DNA of 64,000 nucleotides from Bacteroidota bacterium (GTDB lineage: Bacteria; Bacteroidota; Ignavibacteria; OLB7): assembly GCA_018266795.1 (NCBI GenBank), contig JAFDZV010000008.1, positions 1-64,000 on the forward strand, in the 5' to 3' direction. Of this stretch, positions 19,001 to 25,813 are shown piece by piece (position 1 is the stretch's first letter; every line of letters starts with the position of its first letter). The notes under the pieces are model-generated. The model worked only from the letters and a program-made list of their open reading frames with translations. It did no database searches and was not told where the DNA came from. The translations under genes and the position numbers were made by a program.

Positions 19001-19159
19001 GAGTATGCCGAGCCCGGCATGCTCTCAATCGGAACGGCGTACGAGCAGCTTACCAACTATGCCGCTGCGCGCGATACGTACACGCAGTTGAGCGCATCGA
19101 CGCAGAACGCCGCGCTCAAGGCCGAGGCGGAGGCGCGGCTGAAGAAGTTGAAGAAGTAG
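16100..19159 (+). CDS. Large exported TPR-repeat protein
   Basis: A 1019-residue protein starting MDSVIVKLLATISLVLALLP, a signal peptide ending in PLAAQP. A longer frame starting at a TTG upstream is rejected because the signal peptide fits the ATG. The whole mature part is helical tetratricopeptide repeats, many with Y-x-x-A-x-x-x-F-x-x-L...P-x-S signatures (ALRYYTEYVRDYPGSPRIRQ, AIDRFRAYVSGYPKGTDFAD, AVETFRTLIKDYPNSPVRDA, ALVYYRRVLDEYPSSIIVPE). These resemble BamD/YbgF-type envelope TPRs, which scaffold outer-membrane assembly. It precedes a barrel gene and a TonB-like gene on the same strand, a frequent Bacteroidota arrangement, so a periplasmic scaffold linked to TonB-dependent transport is reasonable but inferred. 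Confidence 0.85.
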   Translation: MDSVIVKLLATISLVLALLPAPLAAQPRVNASRPLMLAVRAAELHESNGDWGAALAELEPAIDSAASGEPMADALYLQARANFAIRRYEPTRAASRRFLADYNTEDIYSSTIRYINGVAAYQTGDTAEALRSFRPILRYHAAKQWIARIHADHGRLDSAFHYASQVVHDPDEGTLTSGPLRVPNGLPNVAESVYLLGWIYEGRDQLDSAAAQYQAVLSSPASTPDLVLDARLRLGVIDARRGNYEGSLRLLTSLTPRSDRQQEEQTFYLAEVSSALSRDDEALRYYTEYVRDYPGSPRIRQARYGIGWSQLQTKRYPEAIATFRGLENGIDSIAAASAYQIGAIQITSGDTTGAIATFEKMLARLPYESFSDNAYYELGSAFYRRRSYDSARHYLLIAARQFPESELRPDSYYLLGESYSALGDATNAQNAFARSRSTGAASPLAERALYREGVMLYKVGRFASAIDRFRAYVSGYPKGTDFADATFWLGEALYQNRTYDEAERYYGVYLEKAGGSARWRDQALYGLAWSRFQQKDFKGAALAFGDFVKNNKGSALAVEATIRQADCYRLMGQFDKAIETYQSIGGVAGKGARDEEARFRLADVFLQMGEIDRAVETFRTLIKDYPNSPVRDAYAYNIGSIYHEKDMDSLAIRELRPFDSTYPNSALRPQVTFTIGDAYYNMEQFDSALVYYRRVLDEYPSSIIVPEALDAVRFTLNALGREGEAVAVIDSFQAKNPSRIPPDSLNYRKAMIVLESGNFADAAARFANLLSDFPNSTLAPDATFGIGRAHEYMGHRDSALLFYRQVLETYPTSSAAEKASIESAGLRLRQSEWSPAAAEYRHFTESFPASERIGEARYGLARAQLELKDTAAAVAQLKMVLDSGSTHRESDNDLFVDKSRIAYARVLGARGANDQAIDLLATVVARRMDDVAAEALLLRGNLLLASRDYSGALAELRRLTTDFNTFPEYAEPGMLSIGTAYEQLTNYAAARDTYTQLSASTQNAALKAEAEARLKKLKK

Positions 19160-19381
19160 CGAGGCGAATCCCGGCAGTGAAGGCCGGCCGCTTCCCGGAA
19201 CACCCGGCAACGCGGCCTCGTGGCCGGACACAACCGGACTCCGGACCGATGGAATTGACGCAACCGGCGTGGTGCCGGGTAGATGCGGAGCCGGACAATG
19301 ACCGGGCAGTCCGTGCAGCTCATATGCCGTGCCGTATGCGGAGCACGATCGCGGTGCATTGCGGCACATCTTCCACGTTGA

Positions 19382-21049
19382 ATGTTGATGACACATCGCA
19401 TCCTGATAGCATTGATCGCGCTGGTGATTGCCGGCCCCGCGTTCGCGCAGGGCCCGGGCTCCGGCTCGCTGCCCACGCTCGAGCTGGAGAACGTGACGGT
19501 GATCGGCAAGCGCAACGTGGTGTTGCCCAAGGCCCGCAAGGGTGAGGTGATGGATACGGCCGCCTACGTTCTTCCCGCCGGCGATACGCTTCTCTTCGCG
19601 CAGCGCCTCTCCAATCTCGGAGGCTCCGGTGGCACGCTTCCGGGATATGCGGAGTTCGAGACGCCGCTCAAGCTCGATGCCGAGGCAAGCATCGGCAGCT
19701 ACACGTCGCCGCGCGCCATGCTGCGCGCCGAGTACGTGCGCAACACCTACGACGTTGGCGGCATCGTGGACTTCCGCAATACGGCCGGACACACCGATGG
19801 AGCCGGCGCAACGTCGTTCCTTGCCGAAGCGCACGGTAGTGTGGCCATCGGCGCGGAGGATACTCCGTTCGGTCATTTCCGCCTGTCGCTTGCCGCGGAG
19901 CACGAGAGCGACGACTATCGGCTCTACGGCGAAGCAAATCCCTTCGACCGTACGCGCGCTGCGGACCGGCTCACGCTCGGCATGCAGGGAGACGAACGGG
20001 CAGCCGTGCGATACGACCTCGGGCTCTCGCTGGTGAACGCCTCGGTGACGGACCAGCAGTCCGCCGGATCGAACGACGCCTCCGCCCTTACCCCGCGATT
20101 CAATCTGGGGCTTGGGACGGACTTCGACTCAACGATCGCCGCCGCGCTTCGCTTCGACTTCTCGAGCACATCGCTCCGCTACGGCACGCCGACGCAGACC
20201 CCCTCCTCCATCTCCGTGCTCGGCGAGGTGACGTGGCATCCGTCTCCGATGCTGACGCTTGCGGGAGGAATCATCTATGCAAGCAGCCAGCATTCGGACT
20301 CAGGCTCCAGTTCGCTCCTGATGCCGCGAGTCTCGGCACAGTACCGGCTGAACGAAACCATGATGCTCTTCGCGTGGTTCCGTCCGGAACTTCGCACGTC
20401 ATCGTACGACAACCGCACGATGACGGCCCCCTATGTAGGCCGCGATATCGCGCTCACGCCGGAACGCGTGCCGGTGAACCTGACCGCGGGGGCACGGCTG
20501 TTCAGCGATACATCCGCGCTGATGCTCGAGGTCCGGGCGTTCTACCAGCAGTCCCGGAACCATCCGGTCGTGGCGGCGGCAGCCGGCCCAACGTTGCTGG
20601 TGTGGGCGTATACCGACGCGAATATCGCCGGGGCATCGGCAAGCGCACGGATTGCTCTTGGGGACCGGCTTTCAGTAACTGCTGACGCGACGGTGCAATC
20701 GGCAACGACATCCGGCGGCGAGAAGCTGCCGATGACGCCGACGGCCGATCTGCGCGCGCGCGCGGACTACGTTATCGATCCGGCCGCACGATCGCTCAAC
20801 CTCTTCGCCTCGATCGGGTTTCAGACCGGCTTGTCGGCCTCGCTGAGCAGCGCTCCGAATGCAGTCGCGGCCGTCGACGATCGCCTTACGTCGCGCGTGC
20901 TGGTTGGCTGCGGCGCATCGTACCAGGTGTTGCGGAATCTTCAGGCGTTCGCCGAGATAACGAACCTGTTGAACTACCGTTATAATCTCTGGTACAACTA
21001 CTCCGCGCCGGGATTCGAAGTCCGCGGCGGAATTCGCATAGGGCTGTAG
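19382..21049 (+). CDS. TonB-dependent-receptor-like outer-membrane barrel without plug domain
   Basis: A 555-residue protein with signal peptide (IALIALVIAGPAFAQ). The mature N-terminus LPTLELENVTVIGKRNV resembles the TonB box/plug entry of TonB-dependent receptors, but no full plug domain follows; instead there are about 16-22 beta-strand-like segments to the C-terminus, ending LLNYRYNLWYNYSAPGFEVR and GGIRIGL, as in receptor barrels. It lies 222 bases after the TPR gene and 190 before the TonB-like gene; these three probably function together in energised outer-membrane transport. Ligand unknown. No good ribosome-binding site; a second ATG lies two codons downstream. Confidence 0.75.
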   Translation: MLMTHRILIALIALVIAGPAFAQGPGSGSLPTLELENVTVIGKRNVVLPKARKGEVMDTAAYVLPAGDTLLFAQRLSNLGGSGGTLPGYAEFETPLKLDAEASIGSYTSPRAMLRAEYVRNTYDVGGIVDFRNTAGHTDGAGATSFLAEAHGSVAIGAEDTPFGHFRLSLAAEHESDDYRLYGEANPFDRTRAADRLTLGMQGDERAAVRYDLGLSLVNASVTDQQSAGSNDASALTPRFNLGLGTDFDSTIAAALRFDFSSTSLRYGTPTQTPSSISVLGEVTWHPSPMLTLAGGIIYASSQHSDSGSSSLLMPRVSAQYRLNETMMLFAWFRPELRTSSYDNRTMTAPYVGRDIALTPERVPVNLTAGARLFSDTSALMLEVRAFYQQSRNHPVVAAAAGPTLLVWAYTDANIAGASASARIALGDRLSVTADATVQSATTSGGEKLPMTPTADLRARADYVIDPAARSLNLFASIGFQTGLSASLSSAPNAVAAVDDRLTSRVLVGCGASYQVLRNLQAFAEITNLLNYRYNLWYNYSAPGFEVRGGIRIGL

Positions 21050-21240
21050 TTCGTGGCTGACACCGGGTTGAAGCTCCGCCGCATGCCGCTCGACATGCGG
21101 CATGCATGGCGCCGCAGCCCGCCCCGGGCAACCGGAGATGTTGCGCGAACCATCCGCACGCGCCATCCGCGTAACGGCACTGCAAGCGGCGCGTGATGAT
21201 ACACTGGCACGGAGAAAACGTCGTACCGATACCTTCAACG

Positions 21241-22041
21241 ATGGATCGCAGCGAGCACCATAGCACCGGACGCGAAGAGCTGAGAGCGTCGTTCAACAGG
21301 AATCTCGGGATCGCATTTGCGATCTCGCTCCTGCTGCACGTTGCCGTCATTCTCTTCTACGCATTCACCGGCGACGTTGACCTCCCTTCGCGCGTCGTGC
21401 TCAACGATATTCCGCGTCCCCACATGGACACGGTGTGGACGGAAATCCGGATGGATGAGCCGAAGCACTCGAGCACGCAGAGGCCGGGAGGGGGATCGCC
21501 GGACGTACAGGCCCCCGAAGGCCCGTCAAGCAAGGGGCACGAGCAGGCAACGCCGGACCACTCGCGCAACCTGAGGGATCCGTCGCGTTCGGTGGTGCCG
21601 AAGAACCCGGACAATATTCACGTGGTGAAGACGGAGCCGAAGCCGCCGAAGGTTGCCGCCAGCACGAGCGACACCTCCAGAAGCAACGTTATCGGCACAC
21701 GCGGGCAGAACCCGCACGGCACCGGCGACCATCCCTCGGGCGGAAGCGGCGGCCCCGGCGTGGGAATCGGCTCCGCCGACGGACTCGGCAGCCGCGGCTG
21801 GGTTGTTCGTCCGCACGCCACCTACCCCAGCGGAACCAACGTCACCGGCGTTGTCACGCTTCGGTTCACGGTGCTGCCGAACGGCGACATCACCAACATC
21901 ACGCCGGTAAAGCGCGCCGATCAGGCACTGGTGAACGCCGCAATGGCCGGAATGCGCCGTGCGAAGGCGCGCCCGCTGCCGGACGATGCGCCGCAGGTGG
22001 CACAGACCGCCATCATTCCGTTCACGTTCAAGCTGCAGTAG
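21241..22041 (+). CDS. TonB-like energy-transducing protein
   Basis: About 266 residues from ATG 21241 (an alternative GTG/ATG start at 21193/21196 adds 15-16 residues; neither has a clear ribosome-binding site). One N-terminal membrane helix (NLGIAFAISLLLHVAVILFY), a Pro/Lys/Ser-rich periplasmic linker, a Gly-rich segment, then a TonB C-terminal domain: VVRPHATYPSGTNVTGVVTL, FTVLPNGDITNI and ARPLPDDAPQ. TonB spans the periplasm and passes proton-motive energy from ExbB/ExbD to outer-membrane receptors. Its neighbours are a receptor-like barrel and a TPR protein. exbB/exbD are not in the window, so it presumably uses ones encoded elsewhere. Confidence 0.85.
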   Translation: MDRSEHHSTGREELRASFNRNLGIAFAISLLLHVAVILFYAFTGDVDLPSRVVLNDIPRPHMDTVWTEIRMDEPKHSSTQRPGGGSPDVQAPEGPSSKGHEQATPDHSRNLRDPSRSVVPKNPDNIHVVKTEPKPPKVAASTSDTSRSNVIGTRGQNPHGTGDHPSGGSGGPGVGIGSADGLGSRGWVVRPHATYPSGTNVTGVVTLRFTVLPNGDITNITPVKRADQALVNAAMAGMRRAKARPLPDDAPQVAQTAIIPFTFKLQ

Positions 22042-22115
22042 AGTTGGTCAGTAGTCAGTTGTTCGTGGTCAGTAGCTGATGCATTTTCCACTGACCACTG
22101 ACTACCAACGACTCT
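22041..22115. repeat. Hairpin repeat built from GTCAGTAGTCAGT heptads
   Basis: Left arm carries GGTCAGTAGTCAGTTG and GTGGTCAGT; right arm carries ACTGACCACTGACTACCAACGACTC, complementary with small bulges, around AGCTGATGCATTTTCC. The unit is a GTCAGTG/GTCAGTA heptad repeat, far lower in GC than its surroundings. It starts at the last base of the TonB-like stop codon. The rest of the gap to 22398 has no supported gene. Confidence 0.65.
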
Positions 22116-22397
22116 CCCCACCACCAACAATTCTCCTCACATTGGTTATGTTGATCCCCCGGCGTTGGCCGCCGTTGCGTATGGCAGGCCAGCCAGGCGG
22201 TGAATCCGCGCCGGGCATTGCTCCCGTACCGGCAACCCGTGCGCGCAGTCAAGCCCATACCATCCCCGGGCGCCAGGCCCTCCGAACCGCAGGAACGCCC
22301 CGCGGGGCAGGCCTCCGCACAGCCGGCGCGCACGGCGCCGTTCGCGCGGTGCGTCTCCCAGAACACCCCCTCGCTCCTCACGGACGATATCCTTCCG

Positions 22398-22766
22398 ATG
22401 GGCGCACTGCTGGAGTTCGTTTCCGTGGATGTGCTGAACTGCTACATCAACTACGTCGACCTGCATGCCGTCATCACGGAGCGAGATCCCGAGGAGGAGG
22501 ACCGGCATATCTCGATGTCGAACCGCTTCTACACGCACTTCCACGAATTCGGCACGGTGATTCACGTGATCGGCAGCTCGGCACGCCACTGGTGGTATTT
22601 CTGCTACGACATCGACGCAAGCGATTGCGCCATAGGCCGCGTGGAGCATGGTGCGGCAACACTCGGCGGGATGATCGAGTGGATCTACGCGGAGCGGGTC
22701 TCCAGACGCTACCCTGTTGTGGAGATCGACGTGAAGAATCTCAGCGGGTGGCGCTCCTTCCAGTAA
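22398..22766 (+). CDS. Hypothetical cytosolic protein
   Basis: A 122-residue protein from ATG 22398 (MGALLEFVSVDVLNCYINYV). The frame extends upstream to a GTG at 22200, but that part is proline/arginine-rich and looks non-coding. No ribosome-binding site marks either start. The C-terminal part has protein-like composition: acidic EVITERDPEEEDRHISM-type segment, FYTHFHEFGTVIHVIGS, HWWYFCYDIDAS and RRYPVVEIDVKNLSGW. No signal peptide or membrane segment. I do not recognise a family. It lies between the TonB-like gene and mdh, both co-directional, but the gaps (356 and 179 bases) argue for independent expression. Confidence 0.5.
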   Translation: MGALLEFVSVDVLNCYINYVDLHAVITERDPEEEDRHISMSNRFYTHFHEFGTVIHVIGSSARHWWYFCYDIDASDCAIGRVEHGAATLGGMIEWIYAERVSRRYPVVEIDVKNLSGWRSFQ

Positions 22767-22945
22767 GCCGCGCCTGCATCCGGCTGGCCCGCCAGTCTCC
22801 GGCTGGCCCGCATCGGCGGTATGCCGGCGGTGCGGCGATCACAGAACGCAATCGAAATCACTCCCGCTGCAATACCCTGTTTCGGTATCTTACGCCACTT
22901 CATACTGACGTATCCCATACATAAACGCACGAAGGCCAGACCGTC

Positions 22946-23938
22946 ATGAGCAAGCACGTTCGAGTTGCCGTCACCGGAGCCGCCGGACAGATCGGCTATG
23001 CAATCCTTTTCCGCATCGCTTCGGGACAGATGTTCGGCCCCGATACAACGGTTTCGTTGAACCTGATCGAGCTGCCGCAGGCAATGAACGCTCTGCGGGG
23101 CGTGGTTATGGAGATTGAAGACTGCGCATTCCCGCTGGTGCAGGACATCGTCCAGACCTCCGACATCAACGTCGGCTTCAAGGATGTAAACTGGGCACTG
23201 TTGATCGGTTCGGTGCCGCGCAAGGCGGGAATGGAGCGGAGCGATCTGCTCAACATCAACGGCGGCATCTTCACGCTTCAGGGTCGCGCCATCAACGACA
23301 ACGCCGCGAGCGATGTCCGCGTGCTGGTGGTTGGCAACCCGTGCAATACGAATGCCATGATCGCCATGAGCAGCGCGCCGGACGTTCCGCGCGACCGCTT
23401 CTTCGCCATGACACGCCTGGATCAGAACCGCGCCATGTCGCAGCTCGCGCACAAGGCCGGCCGGCCGGTTGCCGAGGTGACGAACGTCGGCATCTGGGGG
23501 AATCACTCCTCCACGCAGTATCCGGACTTCTACAACGCGAAGATCGGCGGGCAGCCGGCGACCAGCCTGATCCACGACGAGGAGTGGCTGAAGGGAGCGT
23601 TCATCAGCACGGTGCAGAAGCGCGGCGCAGCCATCATCGAGGCGCGCGGGCTCAGCTCCGCTGCCTCCGCGGCAAATGCGGCGCTCGACACCGTTGTCTC
23701 GCTCCTCAATCCCACTCCGGAAGGCGACTGGCATTCGGTGGCGGTCTGCTCTACCGGCGAGTACGGAACTCCGGAGGGCCTGATGATCGGCTTCCCGGTC
23801 CGCACCAAGGCCGACGGAACCCGGGAGGTCGTGCAGGGCATAACGCTCAACGAATTCAGCCAGGAGAAGTTCATGGCCTCCGTGAAGGAGTTGGAGGAGG
23901 AGCGCGAGGCGGTGAGCGGGCTTCTCACGACGGCTTGA
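22946..23938 (+). CDS. mdh: Malate dehydrogenase (cytosolic/type-2 group)
   Basis: A 330-residue NAD(P)-dependent malate dehydrogenase, TCA cycle, cytoplasmic. Visible residues: nucleotide-binding GAAGQIG (11-17), substrate-binding Arg in [10 protein letters not shown] (92 and 98), NPCNTN (131-136), catalytic Asp159 and substrate Arg162 in RLDQNRA, and proton-acceptor His187 in [12 protein letters not shown]. The long motif set and length match the cytosolic-type subfamily rather than the LDH-like one. Ribosome-binding site weak (AAGG). Followed by a short repeat and a terminator. Confidence 0.97.
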   Translation: MSKHVRVAVTGAAGQIGYAILFRIASGQMFGPDTTVSLNLIELPQAMNALRGVVMEIEDCAFPLVQDIVQTSDINVGFKDVNWALLIGSVPRKAGMERSDLLNINGGIFTLQGRAINDNAASDVRVLVVGNPCNTNAMIAMSSAPDVPRDRFFAMTRLDQNRAMSQLAHKAGRPVAEVTNVGIWGNHSSTQYPDFYNAKIGGQPATSLIHDEEWLKGAFISTVQKRGAAIIEARGLSSAASAANAALDTVVSLLNPTPEGDWHSVAVCSTGEYGTPEGLMIGFPVRTKADGTREVVQGITLNEFSQEKFMASVKELEEEREAVSGLLTTA

Positions 23939-23950
23939 CGGTTCCCGGCA

Positions 23951-24009
23951 ACACTGGATTGCATCCGTTTGCCTGCAGGTCTTGCGGTGTCAAATGCCGG
24001 GAACTCCAA
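23951..24009 (+). repeat. Short dispersed repeat, family 2, copy d
   Basis: Diverged copy: CACTGGATTGCATCC, GCCTGCAGGTCTTGCGG, CAAATGCCGGGAACTCC, in the same order as the other copies. It begins 13 bases after the mdh stop codon. Confidence 0.55.
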
Positions 24010-24045
24010 GGCGCACAGTCCGGAGGCTCTCGTTCGAATTACAGC

Positions 24046-24075
24046 GGGGCGTTGGTTGTCATGACCAGCGCCCCG
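24046..24075 (+). terminator. Terminator after mdh
   Basis: Inverted repeat GGGGCGTTGGT / ACCAGCGCCCC (one G-U pair) with an 8-base loop, followed by GTTTCGTTCT. It lies about 107 bases past the mdh stop codon. Confidence 0.7.
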
Positions 24076-24212
24076 TTTCGTTCTGTGGGGAGATGCGGAA
24101 CGGATCGGGCACCGGCCCGGCCTCCCGGCAACTCCTCCGATAGCGCATCGATGAATGCACGTGCCGATATGGCGCGGATGCCGCATTCGATTCGATGCAA
24201 CCGGATCGAGCC

Positions 24213-24247
24213 GGCATGCACCGCATGCCGCAACTGCGGTGCATGCC
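24213..24247. other. Perfect 10-base hairpin between convergent genes
   Basis: GGCATGCACC / GGTGCATGCC around a 15-base loop. It is 30 bases past the stop of the minus-strand gene at 24277 but has no T-run on either strand. It may protect transcript 3' ends. The rest of this 338-base gap shows nothing beyond the repeat and terminator listed. Confidence 0.4.
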
Positions 24248-24276
24248 GTCCGCCGCACGATAGCGTTTGCGGCAGG

Positions 24277-24573
24277 CTACTCGATCAACCTCAGGATCTC
24301 GCGTTCCGACCTCTCCACCAACGGCACGAACTTCGCATAGCCCTCCCTCCACTCCGGCATGGCCATCGTCGTGGCAAGGCGCTCCTCGTACTCCGCCAAT
24401 GTCCCGAACGTGGATTCCAGGATCAGCCGGTAGGAGTGGCCGGTGAAGTCGTTCAAGGCCCGCGTGTTGCCGTACCCAAGCTGATCGTTCAAGGCACGCA
24501 GGCCCTGGAGCGCCGCCCGGGCATCGCGCGCCGCACCGAACTTGAGATAGAAGATGTCGCGTACTACAAACAT
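24277..24573 (-). CDS. Small dimeric alpha/beta-barrel (ABM/NIPSNAP-like) protein
   Basis: A 98-residue protein starting MFVVRDIFYLKFG at 24573, with GGAG 7 bases upstream; another ATG four codons earlier is possible. The pattern V-R-x-I-F-x-L-K-F-G...L-R-A-L-N-D...Y-R-L-I-L-E-S-x-F-G-x-L-A-E-Y-E-E-R resembles the ferredoxin-like folds of dimeric alpha/beta-barrel proteins that carry heme-degrading, monooxygenase or stress-related functions. No catalytic residues can be assigned. It is the last of three small minus-strand genes (gap 105 bases). Confidence 0.75.
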   Translation of the reverse strand: MFVVRDIFYLKFGAARDARAALQGLRALNDQLGYGNTRALNDFTGHSYRLILESTFGTLAEYEERLATTMAMPEWREGYAKFVPLVERSEREILRLIE

Positions 24574-24678
24574 CACGAACTCCATGTACGAGTTGAATGA
24601 AGACTCCGAAGTGCCGCACAGGGCACTCACGGCCGGGTTATCCGTGCGAACGCTGCCGGGCCGGCCCATCCGGCTCCC

Positions 24679-25050
24679 TCACGAATCCCACGCCTGAACC
24701 ACCGTCTGGCTCACGATCACACCATCCTCGAGATCGGCGATGTTCGCCGCCAGCACACAGGTGCCGTCGGCATAACGGCACGACTGCGTGAACGCAATGC
24801 GGCTGCCGGAAGCGATCACGTTCTCGATGCTGTGGCTCATATCGCGTGCGTAGACATCGCGCAGATAGTCCGCGATTGCATTGATCCCCCGCAGCACCCG
24901 CGGCCGGCTGGGCGGGTTGCTCTCGTCCACGATCAGCAACTCCGCGTCAATGCCGTACAGCCGCGCCAGGAGTTCCGCATCGCGGCTCTCCACACCCCGG
25001 CGAAGCATGCTCATGGTTTCGTTTGCATCCGGTAGACGGCCGTCGCTCAT
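24679..25050 (-). CDS. SnoaL/NTF2-like domain protein
   Basis: A 123-residue protein; start at 25050 supported by AGGAG 8 bases upstream. It has the NTF2-like fold pattern: N-terminal helices (ANETMSMLRRGVESRDAELL) with ARLYGIDAELLIVDE, RVLRGINAIADYLRDVYARD, then the antiparallel strands IENVIASGSRIAFTQSCRYA, VLAANIADLEDGVIVSQTVV. Family members range from polyketide cyclases to steroid isomerases and uncharacterised proteins, so a reaction cannot be assigned. Lies 61 bases after a lipoprotein gene; probably one transcript. Confidence 0.8.
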   Translation of the reverse strand: MSDGRLPDANETMSMLRRGVESRDAELLARLYGIDAELLIVDESNPPSRPRVLRGINAIADYLRDVYARDMSHSIENVIASGSRIAFTQSCRYADGTCVLAANIADLEDGVIVSQTVVQAWDS

Positions 25051-25111
25051 CGTCGATCTCCTGTTTGGTGCGCGATCCTGCATCGCCGGCACGATCGCGC
25101 GGCGGTCGCGA

Positions 25112-25585
25112 TCACTTCTTCAGCGTCCCCTTCATCTCGTAGGCGATCGGCTCCTGCCCCTGCTTCGTCCAGACAAACGTTCCCGAGAGTGTCTCCCCCA
25201 CAACGGTTCCGCTCCACGCAATGGATCCCTCCTTCGGGCTCGTGGTGGTGGCGGTGAAGTGAACGGAGTCGCCGGAAACGGTGGCCGTGTACGGAGCGTC
25301 GCCGAAGCCGTACTGATCGCATCCCTTGGAATGCATCCGCCCGTTGGCGAACGCAAGCTCGTCCTTCTCGGCCGCTGTCTTGCCGTGCTCCACGGACTCA
25401 CCGGCAAATGTTCTGCCGTCGAGCGTGGGGGTAGTGGCCGGTTGCTGCGGAGCCTGAGCGGCCGCGCTCGGGGCCGACGCGCTGTCCGGTTTGGGCCTGC
25501 TCTCGGCGCCGTTGCGCCTGCATGCGACAACGATAACGAGACCGATGGCGAGCAAGGGCATCAGGAAGTATCGGCGTGTGCTCAT
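25112..25585 (-). CDS. Small secreted lipoprotein
   Basis: A 157-residue protein; ATG 25585 has AAGGAG 6 bases upstream. The signal peptide ends with VIVVAC, a lipobox, so it is membrane-anchored. A Ser/Ala/Pro/Gln linker (to about residue 55) precedes a beta-rich domain of about 100 residues, with CDQYGFGDAPYTATVSGDSV, HFTATTTSPKEGSIAWSGTV and GTFVWTKQGQEPIAYEMKG. Its pattern of strands resembles lipocalin/NlpE-like or DUF-type domains in environmental lipoproteins, but I do not recognise it firmly. First of three minus-strand genes, divergent from the large regulator at 25814. Confidence 0.8.
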   Translation of the reverse strand: MSTRRYFLMPLLAIGLVIVVACRRNGAESRPKPDSASAPSAAAQAPQQPATTPTLDGRTFAGESVEHGKTAAEKDELAFANGRMHSKGCDQYGFGDAPYTATVSGDSVHFTATTTSPKEGSIAWSGTVVGETLSGTFVWTKQGQEPIAYEMKGTLKK

Positions 25586-25691
25586 GGCTGCTCCTTCGGA
25601 GTCGGATGAATGATACGGGCTCGTGATCGCCCCACTCACGCCTCGCGTGCAGCGCCGAGCCGGGGGATCGCGTTCGATGGTTGTGCGGTAA

Positions 25692-25758
25692 GAGTTTCCA
25701 ACATTCGGCGCTGCAAGGCCTGCAGGCTCTGAAGCGCATCCCGGTTTTGATAGAAACG
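25692..25758 (-). repeat. Short dispersed repeat, family 2, copy a
   Basis: Best-preserved copy. On the minus strand: TATCAAAACCGGGATGCGC, TTCAGAGCCTGCAGGCCTTG, CAGCGCCGAATGTTGG. It lies in the intergenic space between divergent genes, about 55 bases upstream of the regulator start, so it is in the promoter/leader region of that gene. The CAAAACCGGG end resembles the end of family-1 copy A. Confidence 0.75.
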
Positions 25759-25813
25759 GTAAGTTCTCGTCGCAACGCGACGGGAGATACACTCGATGCC
25801 AATCTAGCCGAGG

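Noticed and set aside
21080-21105. Hairpin GCCGCATG / CATGCGGC after the barrel gene as terminator
   Set aside because: Short stem without a T-run; reported only here.
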